64,000 nucleotides of DNA, from assembly GCF_000427625.1 (NCBI RefSeq), contig NZ_KE386569.1, forward strand, positions 1,388,216-1,452,215, in the 5' to 3' direction. Positions 44,618 to 54,277 of this stretch are shown one piece after another. The stretch's first letter is position 1. The number at the start of each line of letters is the position of its first letter. A program made the translations under genes and the position numbers. This stretch comes from Methylobacter luteus IMV-B-3098. Lineage in GTDB: Bacteria; Pseudomonadota; Gammaproteobacteria; Methylococcales; Methylomonadaceae. Under the pieces are notes generated by a model that saw only the letters and a list, made by a program, of their open reading frames with translations, made no database searches and was not told the origin of the DNA.

Positions 44618-46015
44618 ATGAAGTCAGAATTCGACATCTGCATTATCGGCGCAGGCATGGCGGGGGCCACCATCGCTGCTCATCTTGCCCCCAAAGGCAT
44701 CAAAATCGCGTTAATCGATCAGAGCTTTAAAGAGAAAAAGCGCATCGTCGGCGAATTGTTGCAACCTGGAGCCGTGCTATCGCTTGAGCAAATGGGGCTC
44801 AGGCATTTACTGGACGGCTTTGAAGCACAGACGGTCGGAGGATACGCGCTGCTGCTGCAAGGCGAGGAAAACACAACCATTCATTATCCGGGTCACCATA
44901 CAGGAATGGGCCTGCATAATGGCCGGTTTTTGCAGCAGATAAGAGCCTCCGCTCTGCAAAATGAATCGGTCAGGCAAATACATGGCAAGGCGCTGCATCT
45001 ATTGGAAAACGAAAAGCATGAAATTGTTGGCGTCAGTTTCCGGGAATCGCTCACGTCCCAGATAAAGTCCATTTATGCCCCCTTAACCATTACCAGCGAC
45101 GGATTCTTTTCAAATTTCAGAGAGCATCTCAGCAATAATGAAAAAACCGTGACGTCTTATTTTATCGGCTTGATTTTAAAAGACTGTGAAATGCCTATTC
45201 CAAAACATGGGCATGTGTTTTTGTCGGGGCCATCGCCCTTTATTTGTTATCCCATTTCCAATAATGAAGTCAGGCTTTTAATTGATTTTCCGGGCGGACA
45301 GCTGCCGACCAAATTGTTGCTGCAAGCGCATTTGGATGCCAATGTAGCGCCTTACATTCCCGAATGCATGCTTAACAGCTATGCGCAAGCCTTGCAAGAA
45401 GGCGGGTTCAAGGTCATGCCTAATCATTACATGGCGGCAAGACCCATAATACGGAAGGGGGCAGTAATGCTGGGAGACGCTCTGAATATGCGCCATCCCA
45501 TAACAGGCGGCGGATTGACAGCGGTATTTTCGGACATCCAGATATTGAGTTCCCATTTATTGGCTATGCCCGATTTCAGTAATACCGATTTGATTCATGA
45601 AAAAATCGAAGCCTATTACCGTGACAGGCAGAGCGCCAACGCCAATCTTAATATTCTCGCCAATGCGCTCTACGGTGTCATGGCTAACGATTTACTTAAA
45701 ATGGCGGTATTCCAATACCTGCAGCGTGGCGGGGCTAACGCGCAGGAATCGATTGCTATTTTGGCCGGCCTGAACAGGAACCATTATTCCTTAATGAAAC
45801 AATTCTGTTTATTAACGGTGTTTGGCGCTCGCAATTTACTGCGTCATAACATTTTGAATTTACCTAAGGCGATAAGACTTCTCTCGGATGCGTTTATCAT
45901 CATTAAACCCTTGATAAAAAATGAGGTTTCGTTAGCGGCATTTTTTTATCATTATTTCGAGAAAATAAAATATCTTACTTATTTCGGTTATGGCGCAAAT
46001 ACTCAAAAGCCTTAA
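44618..46015 (+). CDS. sqe: Squalene epoxidase (squalene monooxygenase)
   Basis: A 465-residue FAD monooxygenase making 2,3-oxidosqualene, the substrate of the neighbouring cyclase. An N-terminal dinucleotide fold (CIIGAGMAGATIAAHLA, GAGMAG at 11-16) is followed by KKRIVGELLQPGAVLSLEQMGL. The FAD motif near residue 285 is GDALNMRHPITGGGLTAVFSDI. The C-terminus is hydrophobic and basic and probably membrane-associated. It follows osc by 46 bases. Its base composition is lower in GC than the sdm and bst genes downstream. Confidence 0.95.
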   Translation: MKSEFDICIIGAGMAGATIAAHLAPKGIKIALIDQSFKEKKRIVGELLQPGAVLSLEQMGLRHLLDGFEAQTVGGYALLLQGEENTTIHYPGHHTGMGLHNGRFLQQIRASALQNESVRQIHGKALHLLENEKHEIVGVSFRESLTSQIKSIYAPLTITSDGFFSNFREHLSNNEKTVTSYFIGLILKDCEMPIPKHGHVFLSGPSPFICYPISNNEVRLLIDFPGGQLPTKLLLQAHLDANVAPYIPECMLNSYAQALQEGGFKVMPNHYMAARPIIRKGAVMLGDALNMRHPITGGGLTAVFSDIQILSSHLLAMPDFSNTDLIHEKIEAYYRDRQSANANLNILANALYGVMANDLLKMAVFQYLQRGGANAQESIAILAGLNRNHYSLMKQFCLLTVFGARNLLRHNILNLPKAIRLLSDAFIIIKPLIKNEVSLAAFFYHYFEKIKYLTYFGYGANTQKP

Positions 46016-46186
46016 GCCGTGCTATTTGCGTTCTGGACGAAGCTATCCCTCTAAAGCCATGGACTGCTTTGGGTTAAATCATGCCTGTTACCTGGTCAAA
46101 GATTTAAAAACAAGAACGATGACATCCGAACGCCTCGACCTGATCTTTCTTCTCCACCCTTGGTGGCGTCATCCGGGATTAATGCG

Positions 46187-47203
46187 ATGAGCGCCGGCAT
46201 AACGCTCGTTACAGGCGCTACCGGTCACCTTGGCGCTAACCTGGTTCGCCGCCTGCTCGAAGAGGGCGAGCAGGTGCGGGTGATGATGCGCGCCGAACAC
46301 GACAACGGAGCACTGGACGGCCTCGACGTGGAGCGTGTGTTCGCTGACCTGCGCAACAGCGAGGCAGTGTCCGCTGCCGTGCGCGGCTGCGCACGCGTTT
46401 ATCATTGCGCTGCCCTGGTTTCGACTATCGAAGGTAATGCGGCCCATAAGCGCGAAATATTCGACACCAACGTCCGAGGTACAATCCATGTTCTTCAGGC
46501 GGCCGAGCGCCACAGCATCGACAAGGTGGTCGTGTCAGGATCGCTCAGCGCCACCGGCTACGAGCCGGACCGTTCCAGCCATGAGGACATGCCGTTCTAT
46601 CCCTTCGATCGCCATCTGCCTTACGGCTTTACCAAGCATCTCACCGAGCATGAGTGCCTTAAGGCCCACGCCAATGGCCTCAACGTGGTGGTCGCCACTT
46701 CCTGCGCCATCATCGGACCCCACGATTACGTGCCCTCGCGCATGGGCCGCGTGCTCATTGATTACGCTCACGGCTCTCTGCGCGCTTACATTCCCGGAGG
46801 CTTCGAATGGGTATCCGGCCGGGATATCGCCGAAGGCCATTTATTAGCCATGCGGCATGGGCGTTCCGGGCAGAAGTACATTTTCAGCACCGCCTATGCC
46901 AGCGTGGACGATCTGATGGCGCTGTTCCGGGAAGTCACCGGCCGCCCGGCGCCCCGGCTGCGGCTGCCGCCATACCTGATGGCCATACTGGCCGAAGTGA
47001 CCGACAAGACCTGGTACAGGGCATTCCCCCATCTGCCCAGGCGCTTCACGCCGGGTGCGGTGCGCTTGCTCCAGATGCGGCGCCGGGCCGGCCACGACAA
47101 GGCGAAACAGGAATTGGGCTACCAGCCCACCCAATTGTCCCAGGCAGTGCGGGAAGCCTACGAAGATTTCGTACGCAGGGGCTTGATTGTCCCGTCCAAG
47201 TAA
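46187..47203 (+). CDS. sdmB: Sterol C-4 demethylation reductase/dehydrogenase SdmB-like (3-beta-HSD family)
   Basis: A 338-residue extended short-chain dehydrogenase. The NAD(P) motif is TGATGHLG (G10-G16). The active-site pair is Tyr146-Lys150 (LPYGFTKH), with Ser in VVSGSLSATGY. In M. capsulatus, SdmB works with SdmA to remove a C-4 methyl: it oxidises the 3-hydroxyl and decarboxylates. The ATG was chosen because the sequence upstream in frame is not conserved in style and has no ribosome binding site. It is followed by sdmA 40 bases downstream. Confidence 0.9.
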   Translation: MSAGITLVTGATGHLGANLVRRLLEEGEQVRVMMRAEHDNGALDGLDVERVFADLRNSEAVSAAVRGCARVYHCAALVSTIEGNAAHKREIFDTNVRGTIHVLQAAERHSIDKVVVSGSLSATGYEPDRSSHEDMPFYPFDRHLPYGFTKHLTEHECLKAHANGLNVVVATSCAIIGPHDYVPSRMGRVLIDYAHGSLRAYIPGGFEWVSGRDIAEGHLLAMRHGRSGQKYIFSTAYASVDDLMALFREVTGRPAPRLRLPPYLMAILAEVTDKTWYRAFPHLPRRFTPGAVRLLQMRRRAGHDKAKQELGYQPTQLSQAVREAYEDFVRRGLIVPSK

Positions 47204-47243
47204 ACAATCCATCCTTGCTTAACCACGAACTGGAGCCCCAGAC

Positions 47244-48350
47244 ATGAACAATGAGCAGATGAAATCATCGCCCCCCACCTTTGCAGAAGCCAAGAACTCG
47301 CGGCAAAAGGCCCGCGCTGCCGGCATGGACCCTGATCGCTGGTATGTGGTGGAATACGAGAGCGCGGTTAAGAAAGGTCAGGTGAAAGAAGTGACCTTCT
47401 GGAACACCTCTATTGCCTTGTACCGTGGCGAAGACGGCGAACTCGCGGCGATGCAAAACCGCTGTCCGCATCGTCAGCTCAAGCTAACGCATGGTGCGGT
47501 GGATCAGTGCAATCTGCGTTGCTCCTATCATGGCTGGTCCTTCAACAGGAAGGGTTGGCTGGAAGACTACTCCCACGACTGCTTCGGCAAACCGCTCATC
47601 AAAAGACAATTGCGGACTTATCCCGTGCAGGTCCGCTATGGCCTTATCTGGCTATTCCCTGGCGATCCGGAACTGGCTAGCGAGCGCAAGATTCCGGCAA
47701 TTCCCGAACTCGACGGGGACGACCCGTGGGCCAACTTTGTCTCGGATTTAACTTGGCGCACCCACCATTCCATGGTGATGGACAATATCTGCGATTTCTC
47801 CCATGCTTTCCTGCACCGTAAATATAAGCCTTTCATTGATGCCAAACTGACTCACCATGAGGCCGATGACGACAGAGTTTACCTGACTTACGACGCCTAT
47901 ATGGCCGGTGGCCGGATTTCCGGGATTTTCGTGGACCGCAACCGGGTCAATACCCGTTCCATCGAGCTGTGCTACGAATACCCCTATCAATGGACTAACA
48001 CTGGCGACAGCATCAAGAATTGGTCGTTTATGTTGCCTATCGACGAGCGGAATACCCGGGTATTTTTCCTGTTTTATTTCGATGCCCTGAAGATTCCGCT
48101 GATTGCCATGAAAACTCCGAAATGGCTGACCCAAATAGTGTTGAATATCGCTAAGCCCCTGGTGTTCAAACCCATACTCGAAGAAGACGGCGTTGCCCTG
48201 GAAGCAGAGCTGTTAGGCTACGAAACATACTGGGATGCCCCGCCTATCGAACTCAACCCCGTGGTTCCGATGTTCCAGCGGCTAACCGCGCGCAAGTGGG
48301 AGGAGCATCTGGCCAGAAAAGAAGCGGCGCGGGTCTCTTGCGCGGATTGA
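47244..48350 (+). CDS. sdmA: Rieske-type sterol C-4 oxygenase SdmA-like
   Basis: A 368-residue Rieske non-heme iron oxygenase. The Rieske centre is Cys74-x-His76 and Cys93-x2-His96 (NRCPHRQL; LRCSYHGW). The mononuclear iron site is NICDFSHAFLH with Asp184, His187 and His191. SdmA oxidises the C-4 methyl to a carboxyl, doing the job of the unrelated eukaryotic ERG25. A reductase partner is not encoded beside it. Start MNNEQMKSS; an ATG five codons further is also possible. Confidence 0.92.
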   Translation: MNNEQMKSSPPTFAEAKNSRQKARAAGMDPDRWYVVEYESAVKKGQVKEVTFWNTSIALYRGEDGELAAMQNRCPHRQLKLTHGAVDQCNLRCSYHGWSFNRKGWLEDYSHDCFGKPLIKRQLRTYPVQVRYGLIWLFPGDPELASERKIPAIPELDGDDPWANFVSDLTWRTHHSMVMDNICDFSHAFLHRKYKPFIDAKLTHHEADDDRVYLTYDAYMAGGRISGIFVDRNRVNTRSIELCYEYPYQWTNTGDSIKNWSFMLPIDERNTRVFFLFYFDALKIPLIAMKTPKWLTQIVLNIAKPLVFKPILEEDGVALEAELLGYETYWDAPPIELNPVVPMFQRLTARKWEEHLARKEAARVSCAD

Positions 48351-48363
48351 TTAACGGAATCTC

Positions 48364-51084
48364 ATGCCAATAAAAATCACCCAACGTATTGCCAAGATCG
48401 CCGAATGCTTTGCCCGAAATCCTTGGTCGATCCTGGGAGCCGCTATGGTGCTGTCGATACTGGCCCTCTGGGCGACGCTGCAACTCCCGGTCCATACCTC
48501 GCGGCAGGCGCTGCTTCCCCAGGACACGGCGGTGGCGAAGCGCTTCAACGACTTCCTGGAGAATTACGGCGCCGCTTCGGATCTGATGGTGGTCCTGGAA
48601 GGCGCTCCGCGCAACGAATTGGAGTCCTTTGCCAACGATCTGGCCGCCCGGCTTGAGACAGAGCCCGAGATCGGCCAGGCAACCTCCCGTCTTGACATGA
48701 GGTTTTTCCTGAACTATTCCTACCTGCTGATGCCGACCGAGAGCCTGGATAAGCTTGCCGAGATGGCGAGTCCGCCCACCCTACATGGCGAAAGGATGGA
48801 AGCAAACCTGCGCAAAGCGTTGAGCTGGAGCAAAGACCACCCGCCGCTGGGCGGGACGGACACCGACCTGCAAGCTGCCGAAGCCAGCCTGAACTTGGCG
48901 GCATTTTTTCTGGAAGAATGGCAGCGCTGGCTGTCCTCTGAAACCGCTCCGGCCGGCTTGGACTGGAGCCGCCTACTGGCCAAAAACGCGGCAATAGGCA
49001 TGTCCGACGGCTACTTTGCCTCGCGCGACGGGCAGATGCTGTTTTTGTTCGTCCACCCGAAAAACCCTTCCGGAAATTTCGATAATCTTGGCCCCTTCGT
49101 CGACAAGGTCAAGCAGGTGTCGGCGGACCTGGCTAAACAAGCCAAAGCCGCAGGCCGCACTCCGCCTACGGTGGGACTGACCGGGCTACCGGCCCTCGAA
49201 TACGAGGAATACGTCAATATCCAAAAGGATATGACCCTGGTGACAATCACCTCCGCCTGTCTGGTCGCCGCATTGATCCTTCTGGTGGTGCGTAGCGTGC
49301 GCTGGGCCGCGCTGATTTTCATTCCTATGGGACTCGGCGTGCTGTGGAGCTTGGGCCTGGCCTTGTTCACCGTCGGCCATCTGAATATTATCACCGCTGC
49401 CTTTATCGCCATTCTGTTCGGACTGGGGGCGGACTACGGCATCTTCACCTCCTCGCGTATCGCCGAGGAGCGCCGCACAGGCAAGCCTCTGGTGGAGGCG
49501 ATCGGGGTGGGCATCGGCTCATCCTTTATAGCGGTGCTAACGGCAGGGGGCGCCTCGCTGCTGATCTTCAGCGTTTTGGCCACGGTCGATTTCCCTGGCT
49601 TCGCCGAACTGGGCGTGGTGGCGGCCATGGGCGTGCTGATGATCCTGATCAGCACCTGGATGGTTCAGCCCGCACTCTACGCCTTGCTTCCGCCCAAGCT
49701 GAAAGAAATTAACTCGCTAGTCACGCCGCTAGCTTCCGCAAGACCTGAGAAATACAGCGGCGCGTTCCCCAAACACATTGCGGTGGCTCTGGTCATATTG
49801 GCCATAGGCGGCGCTGTCTTTGGCGGATTGAAGGGTTTCACCATTCATTTCGATTACGACGTGCTGGCCATGTTGCCCAAAGATTCCCAGGCAGCCAATT
49901 ATCAACGCCGCATGGTGGCGGAAAGCGACTATCAGTCTGAGGTCATCATTTTCACCGCCAAGGATATGGCCGAGGCTCACCGGATCACCAACGAGGCGGG
50001 CAAACTCAAGACGATTGCCCAGGCGCAGTCTTTGGCCGGTCTTTTTCCTGCGGATGCCGACGAACGCCTCCACAAGGCCGTGAGCATCGGCGAGGCGTTC
50101 GCCCGGACCGACTATGCCCAGCAGGTCGCAGAACTCGACCGCGCCGGCTTATCACCAAAATCATTTGAGTTACTGAAGGCTGTGCTGGGAAACGGCACCG
50201 CCATCATCGACGAAGCCCAGGAGCAGGCATTCTCCGCCGGTCATGCCAACCTGGTCGAGAGTTTGGAGAAAGTGCGCGAACAGGTTTTGGCCATTTCGGC
50301 CAGTCTCGCCGCTGACAGCGAGCTGGGTCGTGTGCGCAGCGAGAGCTTCTTGCGCGCCTTGTTATCCGGTGCCGATGCCGGGCTTAACATCATTGACATC
50401 TGGCGGCAGGCCCGGCCCCTTACGCCGGAACAGTTGCCGCCTGCCCTGCACGAGCGCTTCTTTGCCGCTGATGGCAGTATCGCGGTCTATGCCTTCCCGG
50501 CAAAATCCGTATACGATCCCGACAACCTCGACGCCCTGATCAAAGACGTCTATAACGTCTCTCCGGAAGCGACCGGCTTCCCGACCACGCACCAGGAGTT
50601 TTCCAAGGCCGTGGTGGCTAGTTTTACTCACGGCACGCAATTGGCTCTGGCGCTGTGCCTGCTCTGGGTCATGGCGGCGACACGCAGCCTGCTTGGCTTC
50701 GCGCTGGCGGCATTGCCCCTGCTGATCGGCGGCGGCTGGATGCTAGGGCTGATGGCGCTGAGTGGCATTCGCTATAATTACGCCAACATCGTTGCTTTGC
50801 CTTTAGTCATTGCGCTGGCGGTCGATTATGGCGTTTGGTTCAGCTACCGCTGGAGAGAATTGAATACGCGCACCCCCTTGCAAGTCAGCCTGGCTGTCGG
50901 CAAGACAATCGGGTTGGCCGCGGGTACCTCACTGGCCGGTTTGGGCGCCATCACCTTGGCCAGTTACCGGGGCGTGGCTTCTTTGGGGCTAAGCATCACC
51001 ATCGGGCTGTTGTGCTGCCTGACCGCAACCCTTCTAGTGGCTCCGGCTATCGGGCAATTATTTGATTCCAAGAGAAAACCATAA
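48364..51084 (+). CDS. bstA: RND/MMPL-family sterol transporter, BstA-like
   Basis: A 906-residue inner membrane protein with two RND repeats. Each repeat has one N-terminal helix, a large periplasmic loop and five clustered helices (first loop about 40-265, second about 480-735). Motifs include FGLGADYGIFTSSRIAEERR and, in the second half, LALAVDYGVWFSYRWREL, the paired aspartates of HpnN/MMPL-type transporters. In M. capsulatus, BstA, BstB and BstC form a proposed sterol transport route. The position directly after sdmA and the order bstABC support the same role here. It ends at the bstB start. Confidence 0.88.
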   Translation: MPIKITQRIAKIAECFARNPWSILGAAMVLSILALWATLQLPVHTSRQALLPQDTAVAKRFNDFLENYGAASDLMVVLEGAPRNELESFANDLAARLETEPEIGQATSRLDMRFFLNYSYLLMPTESLDKLAEMASPPTLHGERMEANLRKALSWSKDHPPLGGTDTDLQAAEASLNLAAFFLEEWQRWLSSETAPAGLDWSRLLAKNAAIGMSDGYFASRDGQMLFLFVHPKNPSGNFDNLGPFVDKVKQVSADLAKQAKAAGRTPPTVGLTGLPALEYEEYVNIQKDMTLVTITSACLVAALILLVVRSVRWAALIFIPMGLGVLWSLGLALFTVGHLNIITAAFIAILFGLGADYGIFTSSRIAEERRTGKPLVEAIGVGIGSSFIAVLTAGGASLLIFSVLATVDFPGFAELGVVAAMGVLMILISTWMVQPALYALLPPKLKEINSLVTPLASARPEKYSGAFPKHIAVALVILAIGGAVFGGLKGFTIHFDYDVLAMLPKDSQAANYQRRMVAESDYQSEVIIFTAKDMAEAHRITNEAGKLKTIAQAQSLAGLFPADADERLHKAVSIGEAFARTDYAQQVAELDRAGLSPKSFELLKAVLGNGTAIIDEAQEQAFSAGHANLVESLEKVREQVLAISASLAADSELGRVRSESFLRALLSGADAGLNIIDIWRQARPLTPEQLPPALHERFFAADGSIAVYAFPAKSVYDPDNLDALIKDVYNVSPEATGFPTTHQEFSKAVVASFTHGTQLALALCLLWVMAATRSLLGFALAALPLLIGGGWMLGLMALSGIRYNYANIVALPLVIALAVDYGVWFSYRWRELNTRTPLQVSLAVGKTIGLAAGTSLAGLGAITLASYRGVASLGLSITIGLLCCLTATLLVAPAIGQLFDSKRKP

Positions 51085-51917
51085 TGCGAAAAATTTGTCT
51101 TTTTATTGTTAGCCTGTTGGCACCCCTTGCCGTATGTGCCGCGCCCAATCCCGAAATGATCGTGGTCTGCTACCCTGGCGGGTCGGTCAATGTCAAGGAT
51201 GCCAACGGAGCGATGAGTTCCATGCTGCGAGTGGTGGAGCGCGTCGGTCAGTGGCAGGAGAACAGCTTCAACAGCGTATTCAGCACCAAACCGGACGAAT
51301 GCAGAAAGCTGATGACCGAAAAAAATCCCAAGTTCGCGATCACCTCCTTGGGCCTCTATCTGGAATTGCGCAACCAGCACAACTTGTTGCCGGTAGCCCA
51401 GCCCAAGATCAAAGGCCGCACCAGCGAGCGTTACCGGGTAATGATCCAAAAGGATAAGTACAAGAGCCTGGACGAACTGAAAGGCAAAACCTTGGGCGGG
51501 ACGGTACTGGAAGAACCCTCATTCATCAGCAAGATCGTTTTTGCAGGAAAATACGATTCCGCCGGTTTCATCCTGAAACCGTCCAATCAGGCCATCCGCG
51601 CGTTGCGTTCCTTGAGCAAAGGGGAACTGGACGCCGTCATCTTGAACGAGCAACAATTCGGCGGACTTGGGTCACTTCATCTGGAGAAGCCTCTTGAAGC
51701 TGTCTTCACATCCGAAGAAATCCCGCTTATGGGAGTGGTGGCTAACAGCGTCACTACGACTGAGGAAGAACGCACCCGCTTCGGCAAGGCGCTAAAAGAG
51801 ATGTGTACTGACGCCGAGGGTAAAAAACTATGCGAACTGTTCGGGGTGGAATCCTTTGTCAACGTGGACGAGGCCGTGTACGAACCGATGGTTAAACTGT
51901 GGCATGAAGGGAAATAA
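51084..51917 (+). CDS. bstB: Periplasmic sterol-binding protein, BstB-like
   Basis: A 277-residue exported protein with a signal peptide (MRKICLFIVSLLAPLAVCAA) and a two-lobed periplasmic binding protein fold of the phosphonate-binding (PhnD-like) type: GKTLGGTVLEEPSFISKIVFAG and SLSKGELDAVILNEQQFGG. BstB of M. capsulatus binds 4-methylsterols in the periplasm. Its ATG overlaps the end of bstA (ATAATG), and the end overlaps the likely bstC start. Confidence 0.85.
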   Translation: MRKICLFIVSLLAPLAVCAAPNPEMIVVCYPGGSVNVKDANGAMSSMLRVVERVGQWQENSFNSVFSTKPDECRKLMTEKNPKFAITSLGLYLELRNQHNLLPVAQPKIKGRTSERYRVMIQKDKYKSLDELKGKTLGGTVLEEPSFISKIVFAGKYDSAGFILKPSNQAIRALRSLSKGELDAVILNEQQFGGLGSLHLEKPLEAVFTSEEIPLMGVVANSVTTTEEERTRFGKALKEMCTDAEGKKLCELFGVESFVNVDEAVYEPMVKLWHEGK

Positions 51918-52734
51918 GACTTTGAGCGACGCACGCCTTCTTTCCGCCATTCTGATACTGTCATTCATGAGCGGCTGCGCCGGCCTCCCGCGCGACCGTG
52001 TCCGGCTTGACCGGCTTTCCGACTGCCCCAACCAAACCGCTGACACGCTAAGCGCCGAACAAAATAAGCTCGGCCCCTTGAGTGACACCCATGCCCTGGC
52101 CTGCGCACTGAACGTCCTGCGCGACACCCAGGATCATGCAGTGCGCCGCACCGCGCTGGGTAGCCGGCTCTGCCTGCATCTGGCTGAGCGCGAACTCAAC
52201 TCCGAAAAACGCGAGAAGTTCGCCACTGAGGGGGTGGATTTTGCCGAAGCCGCCCTGGCGCAAGGAGGCGACGGCGACGGAGCGGTGCATTACTACCTGG
52301 CGGCCAACCTTGGCCTGGCGGTGCGCGAGCACATCACGCTAGCCATGGAAAATCTTGGTCGACTGGAAAGCGAGATGAAACAGGCGGTGGCCTTGAGCCC
52401 GGATATTGACGATGGCGGTCCGCGGCGCCTTTTGGGGGCGCTTTATCTGAAAGCGCCAGCCTGGCCCAATGGCATAGGCGATCTCGACAAGGCGCTGGAA
52501 CTGCTGGAAAAGGCGGTCAAGGACCATCCTGGGCACCCGCTCAATCACCTGTTTTATGCCCAGGCGCTTTGGCATGACGGTGACGAGGCTAGCCTGAGCC
52601 AGGCAAAAGCCGAATTCGCGCTGGGGGAAAAGCTATTGGCGGAGGGCAATTGGGGCTACAGCAAAGAGCCCTGGCAAAAGGAATTCGCCGAATTTGCACA
52701 GGAGCTTGGAGAGAGCGGCCCGTCGCATCAGTAA
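51904..52734 (+). CDS. bstC: Outer-membrane-directed lipoprotein of the sterol transport set, BstC-like
   Basis: A 276-residue lipoprotein. The signal ends in lipobox FMSGC (Cys25). The mature part is helical, TPR-like (LAEREL...REKFATEGVDFAEAALAQGGDGDGAVHYYLAANLGLAVREH; LDKALELLEKAVKDHPGHPLNHLFYAQALWHDG). BstC in M. capsulatus is a helical sterol-binding protein. The ATG used overlaps bstB by 14 bases; a TTG 18 bases further (MSDARLLS) with AAGGGA upstream is equally possible. It is the last gene of this strand before a repeat cluster. Confidence 0.83.
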   Translation: MKGNKTLSDARLLSAILILSFMSGCAGLPRDRVRLDRLSDCPNQTADTLSAEQNKLGPLSDTHALACALNVLRDTQDHAVRRTALGSRLCLHLAERELNSEKREKFATEGVDFAEAALAQGGDGDGAVHYYLAANLGLAVREHITLAMENLGRLESEMKQAVALSPDIDDGGPRRLLGALYLKAPAWPNGIGDLDKALELLEKAVKDHPGHPLNHLFYAQALWHDGDEASLSQAKAEFALGEKLLAEGNWGYSKEPWQKEFAEFAQELGESGPSHQ

Positions 52735-52750
52735 TCAAATGTGAAGCTCG

Positions 52751-52895
52751 CGTAGGCTGGGTTGGAGCTCTAGCGGAAACCCGGCATGGGCGCCCCCAAA
52801 ATGCCGGATTTATCAGTTCGTGTAGGCTGGGTTGAAGCTTTGCGGAAACCCAGCTTAGGCGGCTTCGAATGCTGGGTTTATCAACCCAGCCTACG
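52751..52895. repeat. Repeat cluster, GTAGGCTGGGTT family
   Basis: Three related units: GTAGGCTGGGTTGGAG...GGAAACCCGGC, GTAGGCTGGGTTGAAG...GGAAACCCAGC, and GCTGGGTTTATCAACCCAGCCTACGCG. Units one and two are direct repeats of about 40 bases; the third is an inverted palindrome. They sit between bstC and the convergent exported-protein gene and may act as a terminator. Confidence 0.75.
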
Positions 52896-52944
52896 CGCTC
52901 CATACGGCAAACGGGATAAAACATCCCTGCGTAACATCAGTTAA

Positions 52945-53970
52945 TCACTGACATTGACCCAGGACACCGCAAAGGCGCTTAAAAGACTTGAGCATTTTGT
53001 CTTTCAGTATTTGCCGGCCGATTATATGCTTGACATCGCTGGCTATTCCTCTCACCTGGTCGGTATAGCTGCGCACCTGCTGAAAGACCACCGTGCCGTC
53101 GCGATAGGCCAGACAGCCGGTTATCCACTGGCTGGAATTGTATGAATGCGGCGCATAGAACTCCCGAGTCAATGACAAGACTCCGCCGTTCCAATCAGTA
53201 CTGATGCGGTGCCTGAGGATAACCGCCGGACGACCTTCCACTTTTTTTTCCACCCAAGGGAAGGCCTCGTCCGCTCCTGGCGGCAAAGGTTTTGGATAAT
53301 CCAGCCAAGCCTTGTACAAGGCCGGAAAGTAGCTCGCCAGGACGACGCTTGCGTTTGCGGCCTGGCGAAGTTCCAGAGAAGGCTTGGAATCCCGATTTCC
53401 TTCCCGCACATACGGCGCTATTGCGTACGTTCCTCCGCGCCGGTACGCTTCAAAGCGCTGGAAGAGGACCTCACGGTAATGCTGTAAGACCGCATCTTCG
53501 ATGGCCTCAGGGGACGTCTGCCTGAGCGTTTTGAAGCTGTCAATCTCAGAGGCGGACAGATTGAATTCGTCGCCCGGTTCGGTATCCAATAAAGCCTCGA
53601 TTTCTGCCCGGGACAGAACGGCGGATGCGAAGGAAGCCGCTCCGCCGTGCTCGGTCAATAACCCGTACGCAGTGACATCAACATCTAGCGGGTCCGGATT
53701 TTCCTGCCGCAACTGTTCGGCCGCCCTGGCCAAAGAAACCGGCAGATACCAGACGATGCCCATGGCAAGCTCGTCGGTACTGCTTTCACTCAAAGCAAAA
53801 GTGACAGGCTGACCTTGCGCCAGTTCGGCAATCTGCCCCCTGTCCATTCCCAACAGACTCAATGTCTCTTCGACTGTCCGGGATTCAGCAAAAGCGGGCA
53901 TTGCCCGCAGGAAAATACTTACACTCAATAGCCACGCGATAGCGATGGCATGATTCGGTTTTCGCGGCAT
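52945..53970 (-). CDS. Exported protein of unknown function inside the sterol locus
   Basis: About 341 residues. The N-terminus chosen (MPRKPNHAIAIAWLLSVSIFL...MPAFA) is a signal peptide cut before ESRTVEETL; a start 15 bases further upstream is possible. The mature protein is mixed alpha/beta with no cysteine-rich or catalytic motif I can name. Notable blocks are YGLLTEHGGAASFASAVLSRAEIEALL, FPALYKAWLDYPKPLPPG and FYAPHSYNSSQWITGCLAYRDGTVVFQQVRSYTDQV. It ends in two cysteines (RLCGVLGQCQ). It is probably periplasmic. It is convergent with bstC and divergent from the DHCR24-like gene. A role in sterol handling is inference from position only. Confidence 0.65.
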   Translation of the reverse strand: MPRKPNHAIAIAWLLSVSIFLRAMPAFAESRTVEETLSLLGMDRGQIAELAQGQPVTFALSESSTDELAMGIVWYLPVSLARAAEQLRQENPDPLDVDVTAYGLLTEHGGAASFASAVLSRAEIEALLDTEPGDEFNLSASEIDSFKTLRQTSPEAIEDAVLQHYREVLFQRFEAYRRGGTYAIAPYVREGNRDSKPSLELRQAANASVVLASYFPALYKAWLDYPKPLPPGADEAFPWVEKKVEGRPAVILRHRISTDWNGGVLSLTREFYAPHSYNSSQWITGCLAYRDGTVVFQQVRSYTDQVRGIASDVKHIIGRQILKDKMLKSFKRLCGVLGQCQ

Positions 53971-54277
53971 AGGAAAATAAGACATCCAACAGTTGCGGGT
54001 TGATAATACATTTGGCGCATTCACGGAGGCGAACATTTGATTCGATACAAAAATATCCCTGATAATTCCCAAACCCGGCATTTTTTTGAGTACAAGGACA
54101 CAGCCACAGCATGAGATAATGGCGTAGCCGTCAACTAAATAATAAAGCCGAATAACACAGCCATTTCAACCTGGATTATTCAGCGTCAAAGGAATATTGG
54201 CTAACTATAAAACCGAACAGCGCCCGATGCCTGCTATCGGAAACCGGCTTTTCATCAATTAATTCAGGATAACCCCA

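Noticed and set aside
45990..46190. 66-codon frame between sqe and sdmB
   Set aside because: It overlaps both genes and has no recognisable sequence.
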